This document shows, piece by piece, positions 50,295 to 59,514 of a stretch of 64,000 bases of DNA. The notes under the pieces were generated by a model. The model was not told where the DNA came from, searched no databases, and saw only the letters and a list, made by a program, of their open reading frames with translations. The translations under genes and the position numbers were made by a program. Origin of the DNA: Shewanella morhuae (GTDB lineage Bacteria; Pseudomonadota; Gammaproteobacteria; Enterobacterales; Shewanellaceae); contig NZ_FTNN01000011.1 of the NCBI RefSeq assembly GCF_900156405.1, positions 62,001 to 126,000 on the forward strand, given 5' to 3'. Each line of letters starts with the position of its first letter. Position 1 is the first letter of the stretch.

Positions 50295-51629
50295 ATGGGC
50301 TCAACTCTTCTTACTGCATTTTTTAAGCACGGTACTATTCGTGATGTCGAATGTTTATTCCCTGATATCTCTGGTTACCCTAGAGGTAAGCTTATGCCTG
50401 CTCAAGGTTTTGCAAAAGGGGCTGAGCTGCGTATTGCCCAAGCGATTTCAATGCAGGCGATTACAGGCGAGTATTCCTATGATGCTGTTTTCCCTGATGC
50501 CGATCCTGATATTCTGTTAATCCCTGATTACAGTACCTTAAAAATGATCCCGTGGAGCACTGTACCACGCGCTTTTGCCATCCATGATTGCGTGTTATTA
50601 GATGGCCGTTTATGTCCATTTGCACCGCGCTCTATCTTGAAAAACGTATTAGCACGTTACCAAGCGCTTGGATTAACCCCAGTGGTCGCGCCAGAAATTG
50701 AGTTTTATCTTACTGAGGCCAATACCGATCCCAATGTGCCATTTAAGGCGCCTATTTCAAAAAGCGGTCGCGCTGAAAATGGACAATCTGCCTTTAGCAT
50801 GAATATGTTAAATGAGCTTGCGCCATTTTGGGATGAGTTTAATGCCACTATCGATGCGATGGGGATCAAAGGGGATGCCTGGATCCATGAGATGGGTTTA
50901 TCACAATACGAGATTAACTTAGTGCATGGCAATCCACTATTCTTAGCCGATCAAGCGTTTATGTTTAAATATGCGGCAAAAGAAATTGCGATTAAGCATG
51001 GAATGAATGCCGTCTTTATGGCCAAGCCGATAGCGGGCCAACCTGGTAGTTCTATGCATTTACATCAAAGTGTGGTCGATAATAACGGTGTTAATATTTT
51101 TAGTCACAGTGATGGTAGCGACACTGAACGGTTTCATCATTACATTGGCGGTTTACAAAAATATCTGCCTGATTTGATGCTGTTATTTGCCCCTAATATC
51201 AACTCGTTCCGACGTTACATATCGGGTAGCCAAGCGCCCATTAACCTAAGTTGGGGCGTTGATAATCGTACGACAGGCTTACGTGTGCCATTAAGTGATC
51301 CGTCTGCGAGACGAGTAGAGAATCGTATTGCTGGCGCCGATGCGAATCCATATTTGATGATTGCCGCTTCTCTTGCTGCAGGTTTGGCTGGGATGGAAGA
51401 AAAAATAGCCGCCACCGAACCCGTAATAGGCAACGCTTATGATAATAGTCATGACTTAGCGCCCACCTTTTTAGCGGCATTAACGCAAATGCGCCAAAGC
51501 GGATCGGCAAGACGTTTATTAGGCGATGACTTTGTGGCGGGTTTTGTGTCTGTGAAGGAGATTGAGTTTCAAAGTTACTTGGCAGAAATAGGCGCCTGGG
51601 AGCGACGATTTTTAGGCCCGCAAAGCTAA
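50295..51629 (+). CDS. puuA: Glutamine synthetase family protein, probable gamma-glutamylpolyamine synthetase (PuuA-like)
   Basis: The 444-residue product has the glutamine synthetase fold: VECLFPDISGYPRGKLMP at the beta-grasp domain, the metal-binding APEIEFYL, the glutamate/ATP region GSSMHLHQS, and NSFRRYISGSQAPINLSWGVDNRT. The last block is typical of the PuuA group, which joins glutamate to putrescine or similar amines, rather than GlnA, which has a conserved adenylylation loop that I do not see. The amine specificity is inferred. No other puu genes are next to it. A LysR regulator follows 266 bases downstream on the same strand. Confidence 0.8.
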   Translation: MGSTLLTAFFKHGTIRDVECLFPDISGYPRGKLMPAQGFAKGAELRIAQAISMQAITGEYSYDAVFPDADPDILLIPDYSTLKMIPWSTVPRAFAIHDCVLLDGRLCPFAPRSILKNVLARYQALGLTPVVAPEIEFYLTEANTDPNVPFKAPISKSGRAENGQSAFSMNMLNELAPFWDEFNATIDAMGIKGDAWIHEMGLSQYEINLVHGNPLFLADQAFMFKYAAKEIAIKHGMNAVFMAKPIAGQPGSSMHLHQSVVDNNGVNIFSHSDGSDTERFHHYIGGLQKYLPDLMLLFAPNINSFRRYISGSQAPINLSWGVDNRTTGLRVPLSDPSARRVENRIAGADANPYLMIAASLAAGLAGMEEKIAATEPVIGNAYDNSHDLAPTFLAALTQMRQSGSARRLLGDDFVAGFVSVKEIEFQSYLAEIGAWERRFLGPQS

Positions 51630-51895
51630 CCTTTTGATACCTAAATGCATTAGCCATCTTAGGGTGGCTTTTGCACTTAATACACTGAGTAGCGATTTAG
51701 TGTAATTCAACATTTATGGGTAGACATTATCTACGATGGTAAGTGCTATACCTTAGGTTGATATCACACTCTATTGATTTGTATCATCTTTTAAATCAGC
51801 ACATCCCTTATAATCTGCAAGTAATAGTACTTATTCTCAAATGACATTTATAGTTATCGCGATAAACTGTCTGACCAGCTCAAGGGACATAAGCA

Positions 51896-52816
51896 ATGGA
51901 TTTAGCAAAACTTTCACGTATCAGCATGAAGCATTTGATTACCTTGCATGTGATGCTTGACACTCTTAGCGTGACTGCGAGTGCTGAACGTTTATGCCTA
52001 AGCCCTTCATCCGTCAGTAAAACCTTGAGCCAACTGAGAGACAGCTTAAATGACGAGTTATTTTATCGTCATGGCAATGCATTAATCGCTACGCCATTAG
52101 CGAGAAGATTAGGCCCAAGCGTGCAGCAAATGATCAATGATATGAATCAAATCCTGAGTCAAGATGCGTTTGACCCGACACATTATCAGGGGCGGTTTTC
52201 GCTCGCGATGCGAGAAAGCACCTTTGAACTGCTGGCTGCTAAACTCAGCGCGCATATTCTCAATTTGGCGCCTAATATCCGCTTAGCGTTTTATAGTAAG
52301 GACAATATTGGTTTTGATGGTTTAAGCAAAGGTTCATTAGATTTTGTTCTGTTGCCCCATGACTTGAGCCAACCTAATCCTCTTCAAGACGATCTGGTGT
52401 GGGAGACCTTGTTCAACGATGAAATGGTTTGCCTAATGAACGCGTCCCATCCATTGGCCAAACAGCAAAATATCAGCTTCGATGACTATCTTAATTACAG
52501 TCATATTGGCATCACAGATACTGATCTCAGTACGCCTTTTTTTGATATTCTACTTGCTCAGCAATCTAAAAAGCGTGCCGTACCGATTTCAGTGCCTGAT
52601 TTTGGCAGTGCCGCATTAATGTGTCACCACAGCGAGTTACTATTTACCTGTTCGCGCCGCTGGGCCAGTATTGCCAGTCAAGCTAAAGGCCTAACGATTA
52701 AGCCTTTACCCATTGAATATGGCAAGGTGGCTTATAGTCTAGTTTGGCATCGACAAAGTATGAACGATCCCGCCCATCGCTGGCTTTACGCACAAATATT
52801 GCTTTGTAGCCATTAA
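51896..52816 (+). CDS. LysR family transcriptional regulator
   Basis: The 306-residue product starts with a typical helix-turn-helix (LSVTASAERLCLSPSSVSKTLSQLRDSLNDELFYRHGNAL in several short conserved parts) and carries the effector domain (GSLDFVLLPHDLSQ, MVCLMNASHPLAK). The start lies eight bases after AAGGGA. It is downstream of the puuA-like gene and converges with yjjW, only eight bases apart. It could control either; the sequence does not say. Confidence 0.9.
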   Translation: MDLAKLSRISMKHLITLHVMLDTLSVTASAERLCLSPSSVSKTLSQLRDSLNDELFYRHGNALIATPLARRLGPSVQQMINDMNQILSQDAFDPTHYQGRFSLAMRESTFELLAAKLSAHILNLAPNIRLAFYSKDNIGFDGLSKGSLDFVLLPHDLSQPNPLQDDLVWETLFNDEMVCLMNASHPLAKQQNISFDDYLNYSHIGITDTDLSTPFFDILLAQQSKKRAVPISVPDFGSAALMCHHSELLFTCSRRWASIASQAKGLTIKPLPIEYGKVAYSLVWHRQSMNDPAHRWLYAQILLCSH

Positions 52817-52824
52817 ATCAGTCA

Positions 52825-53727
52825 TTAGATAAACGTAGATGGCAGTACAATATTGGTTAATCCTCGCTTTGCAAGTTGAGCCGCTAAGTTTTCGATATCC
52901 ATTGACGTACATTTAGGCCACATCAAGGCCTCATTAACCACACCATGGTGATGAAAAGCATTGAGCTTAATGTGAATACCTGTGCCTAATTGCAGTAAAT
53001 AGCGCGCTAACTCTTCTATTTCTTGTTCATAATCTGTGATGCTAGGAATGTGTAACAATCTCACTTCATACAATTTTTGATATTGAGCAAGCAACTGGAT
53101 TGACTTGAATACAGCATGGTTGTCGCGACCAGTAATGTACCTATGGGTATCTTGCTGCCACGCTTTAAGATCCACCATAGCGCCATCTAAAAAAGGTAAT
53201 AATTTGTGCCAACCGGTTAAACTCAAACTGCCATTGGTATCGAGCATGCAAGTGAGGTGTGCTAGTGATGTGGATGTCTTAATCGCTTTAAAAAGTTCAA
53301 CAATAAAAGGCAGTTGTAGACTCGCTTCGCCGCCGCTAACCGTAATACCATTAATAAAGTGATGCTGACTGTGAATGATGCCTAGCACGTCCTCAACACT
53401 GTAATGAAGGACCTTAGGGCTTGCTTGTTTCGGGCACACTGAAATGCAAGTATCGCATTGGCTGCAACGTTCGCTATCCCAAATAATATGAGGTTTATTA
53501 TTTGGCTTTATCAGTGACAGCGCATTTTGAGGGCAGTGAGTTATGCAATCACCACAGGCATCGCATAATCCTATGGTGTGGGGGTTATGGCAATTTTTGC
53601 ATTGATAATTACAACCTTGCATGAAGAGAACGAGTCTGCTACCAGGCCCGTCGACACATGAAAAGGGTAATATCTGATTAATAATCGCTTTTTTATTGAG
53701 TGACGTAGGGGGATTGTTCATGGGCAA
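52825..53727 (-). CDS. yjjW: YjjW-type glycyl radical enzyme activase (radical SAM)
   Basis: The activase installs the glycyl radical in YjjI. The radical SAM motif is GCNYQCKNCH (CX3CX2C, about residues 39-46). Two further ferredoxin-type clusters follow: CDACGDCITHCP and CSQCDTCISVCP, as in other glycyl-radical activases. VSGGEASLQ and MVDLKAW complete the pattern. The length is 300 residues. Its start lies inside the end of yjjI, a 35-base overlap, so the two are tightly coupled. Confidence 0.88.
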   Translation of the reverse strand: MPMNNPPTSLNKKAIINQILPFSCVDGPGSRLVLFMQGCNYQCKNCHNPHTIGLCDACGDCITHCPQNALSLIKPNNKPHIIWDSERCSQCDTCISVCPKQASPKVLHYSVEDVLGIIHSQHHFINGITVSGGEASLQLPFIVELFKAIKTSTSLAHLTCMLDTNGSLSLTGWHKLLPFLDGAMVDLKAWQQDTHRYITGRDNHAVFKSIQLLAQYQKLYEVRLLHIPSITDYEQEIEELARYLLQLGTGIHIKLNAFHHHGVVNEALMWPKCTSMDIENLAAQLAKRGLTNIVLPSTFI

Positions 53728-55255
53728 TCACTCGTGCTTGTCGTTGTAATATTCCGGTGTTAATTGCCGCTTCTGCTGCTAAACCTGTGGTGTTAGTACG
53801 CGAGCCGCATTGCTTAAATGCCTCAATGTCTGACCGCTTTACCATATAGCCCGTTACCCGCATTAAATCACTACCGCTAACATTGGCGGTAAATTCCCTA
53901 AAGCCTAAATTAAGCGCCGCTTTACACAGTTGAAACATCGCCTGAGGGTTAGCTTTTACAGTCTCATCTATGGTTAAAATATCGCTTATTCCCGCAGTAT
54001 AATATTGATGATGCTGCGCTAAGGCTTGAATGTGGGCGATGGGGTTAGGCTCAGTGCCATAGGGAATGCGTACGCCTGGCGTAATGTTTTTGTCGAGACT
54101 AATCCCGCCTTGAGAATGCAGTAGCGCCCGATTGTGGTAACCATGTGTAACGGGCGTTGATTTAACGATTGTGTCGAGCATTGCCGAGATCCGGTAACCG
54201 AGCTGATTTGCATCAGTTCCATGACCATAACGTTGATTTTGCATGCTGGGTGTTGATGCTGTGTCGGAATGGCTGGGCGATAACGCTTGTAAAATATTAA
54301 CCGCTTCCGCCATACCATAAATGCCAAACATAGGCGCAAAACGCGATTCATCAATCAATTGTTCTTTCACTAAAAAACTGTCAAAAAAGTGTGATTCTTG
54401 ATGCAAAAATGCCGAGCGCGCCTCAATCAGTTCGAAGGAGAGTGAACTGTAGTGGGGCAATACCGTATCGAAAAAGTCATTAATGGAAGTGGCTTTTAAC
54501 GCGACTTCTTTAAGATTAAGTCGAACTAAGGTATTGGCGCCGCCCGCTAAAGGTAAAGCGTTATAGCAACTTACAATGCCAAAACCGCGTTCATCAAATG
54601 CCTTGGCATGCAGTGGGTAATTCGCGATATGCGGCTTAGCGCACTGACAAATATTGGTGGTGGCAAGCAGCAACAATTCATCAGGCGTGACGGTGGGGTC
54701 GTACATAAAGGTTAAATTCGGGGCAACTTGTTTTAACTCAGCATCAATGCGTAACACAGTGCGGCAAACAATATTATCCGTAGGACCAATATTCACATGC
54801 ATAAAGGCATCGGGCAACGTCCTGTCGAGCATGATCCAGAACAGTTTTAATTTACGATAAAGTTCTTCATCATTAACCCCGTGGGTGAAAGGCATTAATA
54901 TTTCATCTAACTGGCCTAAATACACTGGAATATTAGTCACTGACGGCACATGGTGATAAAGGATCGTTAATGCGGTTAATGCTTCATCTAAATTTTGCGG
55001 GGCTGATAACTCTAAATACTCAGATCCTTGGTTAAGATAGCGAGCATAATCTGGCAATACATAGCGCGGTTTAAACGGCGCATGGCCTTCAAACATATCG
55101 CAAATAATGCCATCATTCATCGCCTTTTTTACCTCAACCGATATTGGCATATAGGGCAAGCTCGCCTCTGCCTCCAACGCTAAATAGTTGGATTTTTGCT
55201 TAGGTGAAAGCAGAGGATTTGTCACTATTTGCACTAATTTATCTTGTAATAGCAT
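53693..55255 (-). CDS. yjjI: YjjI family glycine radical enzyme
   Basis: YjjI proteins form a distinct glycyl-radical enzyme group (E. coli YjjI, 516 residues) whose reaction is unknown. This product has 520 residues. Near the C-terminus RVTGYMVKRSD is the glycine-radical loop (the Gly in RVxGY). The central part has a cysteine in a C-N-A-L-P loop (SCYNALPLAGG) where the catalytic thiyl residue would be expected, though this is a guess. Oxygen-sensitive, so active only under anaerobic conditions. It precedes yjjW in a two-gene unit. No FNR site was found in the 376-base upstream gap. Confidence 0.85.
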   Translation of the reverse strand: MLLQDKLVQIVTNPLLSPKQKSNYLALEAEASLPYMPISVEVKKAMNDGIICDMFEGHAPFKPRYVLPDYARYLNQGSEYLELSAPQNLDEALTALTILYHHVPSVTNIPVYLGQLDEILMPFTHGVNDEELYRKLKLFWIMLDRTLPDAFMHVNIGPTDNIVCRTVLRIDAELKQVAPNLTFMYDPTVTPDELLLLATTNICQCAKPHIANYPLHAKAFDERGFGIVSCYNALPLAGGANTLVRLNLKEVALKATSINDFFDTVLPHYSSLSFELIEARSAFLHQESHFFDSFLVKEQLIDESRFAPMFGIYGMAEAVNILQALSPSHSDTASTPSMQNQRYGHGTDANQLGYRISAMLDTIVKSTPVTHGYHNRALLHSQGGISLDKNITPGVRIPYGTEPNPIAHIQALAQHHQYYTAGISDILTIDETVKANPQAMFQLCKAALNLGFREFTANVSGSDLMRVTGYMVKRSDIEAFKQCGSRTNTTGLAAEAAINTGILQRQARVIAHEQSPYVTQ

Positions 55256-55631
55256 GGTGGAATATCCATAAGTTCTATGATGACCACTAATCTACTGGGC
55301 AGCTCTGGCTTTAAAAAGTGAAAATAGCCGCAGCCCTGATTGATGAAATGGAAATCCGGCGACAGAGGTCACAACTTATGATTTATTGCATATAACGACC
55401 GTTTTTTAAAACGCTAGAATGTGGCTTTTACGATTGAAAATAAAGCTTGAACAGTGAGACGTAGCTTTGCTTGATAGGTTTTGGGGATGTAGAACTGAAG
55501 GGAAGGTTTGTTAACGCTGACGCAGTGGGATGATTGAAAAGCTTAATGTTTGTAAGGGGTAAATAAACTCTGCTGCATCTTGAATCGTAACAATACAGCA
55601 GAGTGAGTTGTGCAGATAAACTAGGCCGTGC
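55256..55631. other. Intergenic region upstream of yjjI
   Basis: This region holds the yjjI promoter, which I could not pick out, and the terminator-like repeat of the aminotransferase gene at its right end. I searched by eye for TTGAT-N4-ATCAA (FNR) and found only a half site. Confidence 0.35.
55558..55604 (-). terminator. Terminator-like inverted repeat after the aminotransferase gene
   Basis: ACTCTGCTG (55567-55575) pairs with CAGCAGAGT (55596-55604) around a 20-base loop. On the minus strand it is followed by TTTATTTA. The loop is long. Confidence 0.55.
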
Positions 55632-56822
55632 TTAAAGCACTTTAGCGATAGACTGAGCTAAGTAATCGACGTTATCTTCACTGAACCCAGCAATACTAAT
55701 GCGGCTTGAACCTACCATATAAATACTAAATTCTTTTTGCAGGCGCGCAACTTGCTCAGGATTAACACCGAGAAAAGAAAACATGCCTTTTTGACGGGTG
55801 ATAAAGCTAAAGTCACGGTCTACGCCATTGGCTTTTAGTTTATCCACTAAAATAGCGCGGTTACCGTTGATACGATCGCGCATGATTTTAAGCTCGTCTA
55901 GCCATTCTTGGGTTAATTCAGCCGAGCCTAAAATCGTCTCTACAATCGCCGCGCCGTGCGCTGGCGGCATAGAGTAGAGGCAACGAACCACATAAAGCAG
56001 TACCGATTGCGCAACATTGGCGCTATGGGCATCTTTAGCAATCACAGAACACGAACCGATACGTTCACGGTATAAACCGAAGTTTTTTGAGCATGAGCTG
56101 CAAAGGATCATATTATCGACTGCTGCCGCCATTTGACGCACGCCGTAGGCATCAATATCAACGCCATCACCAAAACCTTGATATGCCATATCGATAAGCG
56201 GAGTAAAGCCTTGATTTTTTGTCAGGGCAACCACTTTATCCCATTGCTCTGTGGTTAAATCCATCCCGCTGGGGTTATGGCAACAGGCGTGGAGTAACAC
56301 TACGTCATCTGGGCTAATTTGCGATAGGGTAGCAAGCATCTCATCAAATTTCAATGATTTGCTATCGTAGTCATAATACGGATAGGTTTTAACGGTAATG
56401 CCAGCCGCTTCGAACAAACCGATATGGTTTGCCCACGTTGGGTCACTCACCCACAACACCGCATTGGGGTTACAACGCTTAATAAAGTCAGCCGCCACGC
56501 GCAGTGCGCCAGTACCGCCGGGGGTAGAAACAGTGCGAATACGATTTGCAATGATGGCACTATGGCCAGCGCCAAAGGCTAATTCTGTCATTAAGCTATT
56601 GAATTGTGGCGAGCCCGTTGGTCCGATATACACTTTGGTGGTTTCGGTATCGAGGCGATATTTTTCGGCCTTTTTCACGCAGCTAAGAATAGGAGTTACG
56701 CCGGTAGGATCTTTATACACTCCGACACCTAAATCGACTTTCAGTGGGTGAGTGTCTTCGCGGTACTGAGTCAATAAGCCAAGGATCGGATCCGCTGGCA
56801 TTGCAATAAGTGAGTTAAACAT
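55632..56822 (-). CDS. Aromatic amino acid / aspartate aminotransferase (class I PLP)
   Basis: The 396-residue product is of the AspC/TyrB type. The Schiff-base lysine is in CSSCSKNFGLYRERIG, the active-site stretch LHACCHNPSGMDL and DMAYQGFGDG match the family, and the substrate-binding arginine is in SSRISIAGF near the end. AspC and TyrB are hard to tell apart by eye; both use 2-oxoglutarate. A good AAGGTAG-TGGAG run precedes the start. It stands alone with its own terminator. Confidence 0.9.
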   Translation of the reverse strand: MFNSLIAMPADPILGLLTQYREDTHPLKVDLGVGVYKDPTGVTPILSCVKKAEKYRLDTETTKVYIGPTGSPQFNSLMTELAFGAGHSAIIANRIRTVSTPGGTGALRVAADFIKRCNPNAVLWVSDPTWANHIGLFEAAGITVKTYPYYDYDSKSLKFDEMLATLSQISPDDVVLLHACCHNPSGMDLTTEQWDKVVALTKNQGFTPLIDMAYQGFGDGVDIDAYGVRQMAAAVDNMILCSSCSKNFGLYRERIGSCSVIAKDAHSANVAQSVLLYVVRCLYSMPPAHGAAIVETILGSAELTQEWLDELKIMRDRINGNRAILVDKLKANGVDRDFSFITRQKGMFSFLGVNPEQVARLQKEFSIYMVGSSRISIAGFSEDNVDYLAQSIAKVL

Positions 56823-57253
56823 AGCTCCATCTACCTTTCTGGTTATTTAGCAAACGTGATGATGTATCAAATAAGCATTATTTATTGTTTGGCACTTAGG
56901 ATAGCGCGGAAAGGCTAAGTGTTTAAAGTGAAAACTGTGATTAAGCGCCTGTTAGCTTGGCCACTCACAGGGCCTAAATACGCTTAAATTATAAATTGGC
57001 GGCATATATTATAGTTTTTGGTATTTTTACACTGTTTTTTGCAAAGAATCCGACCTAAAAGTTATTTTTATCGAAAAAACGGTTGAATCCTTAGCGACAA
57101 TCGGTAATTTTATAACCACGAAGTATCAATAAGGCCGCAATCTCCCTTTATTTGTAATCTTAACTTGACGCTGTGTAGCATTAAGTTGCCATTTTACGTA
57201 CTTAGCCCGCGTGATCATGATGATGACGCCCTATAGAGAAAGAAGATTTATTC
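56823..57253. other. Divergent control region between the aminotransferase gene and aroA
   Basis: About 430 AT-rich bases. ATTATA (57008-57013) is a TATAAT on the minus strand and could serve the aminotransferase. No TyrR palindrome was seen. Nothing else is supported. Confidence 0.4.
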
Positions 57254-58534
57254 ATGAAGCAATTACGTCTTGAACCTGTTCAGCAAGTCCGTGGTGAGAT
57301 CAATATTCCTGGCTCAAAAAGTATTTCCAATCGCGCTCTATTATTGGCGACGTTAGCCCAAGGTACGACCACACTCACTAATTTGCTCGATTCAGATGAT
57401 ATTCGCCATATGTTGGCCTCTCTAAAACAGCTGGGGGTGAGCTACCGTTTATCGCAAAACAATACTGTGTGTGAACTCGATGGCTTAGGTGGCGTGATCA
57501 CCTCAAAATCTGCGCAGGAATTATTTTTAGGCAATGCGGGGACCGCCATGCGTCCTTTGTGCGCCGCCTTAACCTTAGGCCAAGGCGAATTTACCTTAAC
57601 GGGCGAGCCTCGCATGGAAGAGCGCCCGATTGGCGATTTAGTGGATGCTTTAAGGCAACTGGGTGCCAATATTGTTTATCTCAAAAATGATGGTTTTCCA
57701 CCGCTGACCATTAATGCCACTGGCCTTAATGGTGGCGATGTTGAAATTGCCGGTGATTTATCCAGTCAGTTTTTAACCGCATTATTGATGGTGGCGCCGC
57801 TTGCCAAGGGCAATGTTAATATCCATGTGAAAGGCGAATTAGTGTCTAAGCCTTACATCGATATTACGCTAGCTTTAATGGCGCAATTTGGCGTCACTGT
57901 GATTAACCATGATTATGGCCGTTTTGAAATCGTTGCCGGTCAACATTACGTGTCACCGGGTAAAGTGCTGGTAGAGGGCGATGCATCATCAGCATCTTAC
58001 TTTTTAGCTGCTGGCGCGATTAAAGGCGGTGAAGTTAAAGTGACGGGCGTGGGGCGTTTGAGTATTCAAGGCGATGTAAAATTTGCCGATGTGCTCGAAA
58101 AAATGGGCGCGGAGATTGAATGGGGTGATGACTATATTATCGCCCGCGGCGCTAAGTTAAGCGCCGTTGATTTAGACATGAATCACATTCCCGATGCAGC
58201 CATGACCATTGCTACCGCCGCCTTATTTGCCAAAGGTACGACGGTTATTCGTAATATCTACAACTGGCGTATTAAAGAAACCGATCGTTTAGCCGCAATG
58301 GCGACCGAATTACGAAAAGTTGGTGCCGAGGTTGAAGAGGGCAATGATTACATTAAAATCACCCCGCCAGCCGTGATTAATACTGCTGAAATTGATACCT
58401 ATAACGATCACCGTATGGCGATGTGTTTTTCCATGCTCGCATTCGCCGATTGCGGTATTACCATTAACGATCCTGATTGTACTTCTAAGACATTCCCCGA
58501 TTACTTTAGACAATTTGCGAGTCTTCAACATTAA
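57254..58534 (+). CDS. aroA: 3-phosphoshikimate 1-carboxyvinyltransferase (EPSP synthase)
   Basis: AroA joins shikimate 3-phosphate with phosphoenolpyruvate in aromatic amino acid synthesis. The 426-residue product has [30 protein letters not shown] (the class I glyphosate-sensitive form) and [26 protein letters not shown] [10 protein letters not shown]. The start MKQLRLEPV matches the family. It begins the aroA-cmk-rpsA-ihfB run. Confidence 0.97.
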   Translation: MKQLRLEPVQQVRGEINIPGSKSISNRALLLATLAQGTTTLTNLLDSDDIRHMLASLKQLGVSYRLSQNNTVCELDGLGGVITSKSAQELFLGNAGTAMRPLCAALTLGQGEFTLTGEPRMEERPIGDLVDALRQLGANIVYLKNDGFPPLTINATGLNGGDVEIAGDLSSQFLTALLMVAPLAKGNVNIHVKGELVSKPYIDITLALMAQFGVTVINHDYGRFEIVAGQHYVSPGKVLVEGDASSASYFLAAGAIKGGEVKVTGVGRLSIQGDVKFADVLEKMGAEIEWGDDYIIARGAKLSAVDLDMNHIPDAAMTIATAALFAKGTTVIRNIYNWRIKETDRLAAMATELRKVGAEVEEGNDYIKITPPAVINTAEIDTYNDHRMAMCFSMLAFADCGITINDPDCTSKTFPDYFRQFASLQH

Positions 58535-58578
58535 GTTGTCAAGACCTGAAAATCTAATTTAGCCTCAACGTAAAAGAA

Positions 58579-58600
58579 GCAGCCGTATACATACGGCTGC
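58579..58600. repeat. Perfect 22-base inverted repeat after aroA
   Basis: GCAGCCGTAT and ATACGGCTGC flank a two-base AC centre. No T-run follows on the plus strand; on the minus side the bases are T-rich. It may be a hairpin that protects the aroA mRNA end or a poor terminator. Confidence 0.75.
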
Positions 58601-58644
58601 AACTCCTCATAAAAAAATCCACGGTTTTTGTTTGTCTTTTATTG

Positions 58645-58650
58645 TATAAT
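58645..58650 (+). promoter_or_regulatory. Probable -10 box of the cmk-rpsA-ihfB unit
   Basis: A perfect TATAAT lies 70 bases before the cmk start. No good -35 is found at the right spacing. Confidence 0.4.
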
Positions 58651-58719
58651 GCGGCGCGCTCATTTTCGGGGCTCACTTGATGAACTCACGGATGATGGTT
58701 ATTTTTTGCGGAGGAATAT

Positions 58720-59412
58720 ATGTCTGAACGGGCTCCTGTAGTCACAATCGACGGCCCAAGCGGTGCTGGCAAAGGTACGATTAGTCAATTATTAGCCCAG
58801 CATTTAGGCTGGCAACTACTTGATAGTGGCGCTATTTACCGAGTTCTTGCGCTTGCAGCAATTCATCACAACGTTGAACTGGATAATGAAGAGTCTATCA
58901 CGTTGTTAGCAGCACACCTTGATGTGAAGTTTCTAACAGGCACTGATAAAGATCCGGTTCAAGTCATATTAGAAGGTGAGGACGTCACCACTGATATACG
59001 CACCCAAGAGTGTTCTAATGCTGCGTCAAAAGTCGCTGCATTCCCAAGGGTGAGAGAAGCATTACTACGTCGTCAACGTGCTTTTAAAACAGCACCAGGA
59101 TTAATTGCCGATGGTCGCGACATGGGAACGGTTGTTTTCCCCAATGCACTAGCAAAATTATATTTAACCGCCTCAGCTGAAGAGCGTGCCCAAAGACGCT
59201 ATAATCAGTTGCAGGACAAGGGCTTCGATGTTAATATCGAACGCCTTTTAAGTGAAATTATCGAACGTGATGATCGCGATATGAATCGTCCGGTGGCTCC
59301 TTTAGTCCCCGCCGAGGATGCGCTCATTATCGATACTAGCGGTAAGGGTATTGATGAAGTGCTGGCGCTTGCGCTTAGCTTTATCAACCAAAAATTATCC
59401 GACGTTAACTAA
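58720..59412 (+). CDS. cmk: Cytidylate kinase
   Basis: Cmk phosphorylates CMP and dCMP. The P-loop is [17 protein letters not shown] at residues 9-25, followed by [11 protein letters not shown] and [11 protein letters not shown], the CMP-binding segments. GCGGAGGAA precedes the ATG. The length of 230 residues is normal. It precedes rpsA, as in many gammaproteobacteria. Confidence 0.96.
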   Translation: MSERAPVVTIDGPSGAGKGTISQLLAQHLGWQLLDSGAIYRVLALAAIHHNVELDNEESITLLAAHLDVKFLTGTDKDPVQVILEGEDVTTDIRTQECSNAASKVAAFPRVREALLRRQRAFKTAPGLIADGRDMGTVVFPNALAKLYLTASAEERAQRRYNQLQDKGFDVNIERLLSEIIERDDRDMNRPVAPLVPAEDALIIDTSGKGIDEVLALALSFINQKLSDVN

Positions 59413-59514
59413 GTTAGCCCACCGGGTAGGTATTCGTATTAAGGATGATACGGATAATTTGACTGACTCCACGTCTAGGACGGACAGTGGTTTAATAAAT
59501 AAAGTAACCTAAAC

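Noticed and set aside
55323..55400. FNR box upstream of yjjI
   Set aside because: Only one half site (TTGAT) is seen; the second half does not match.
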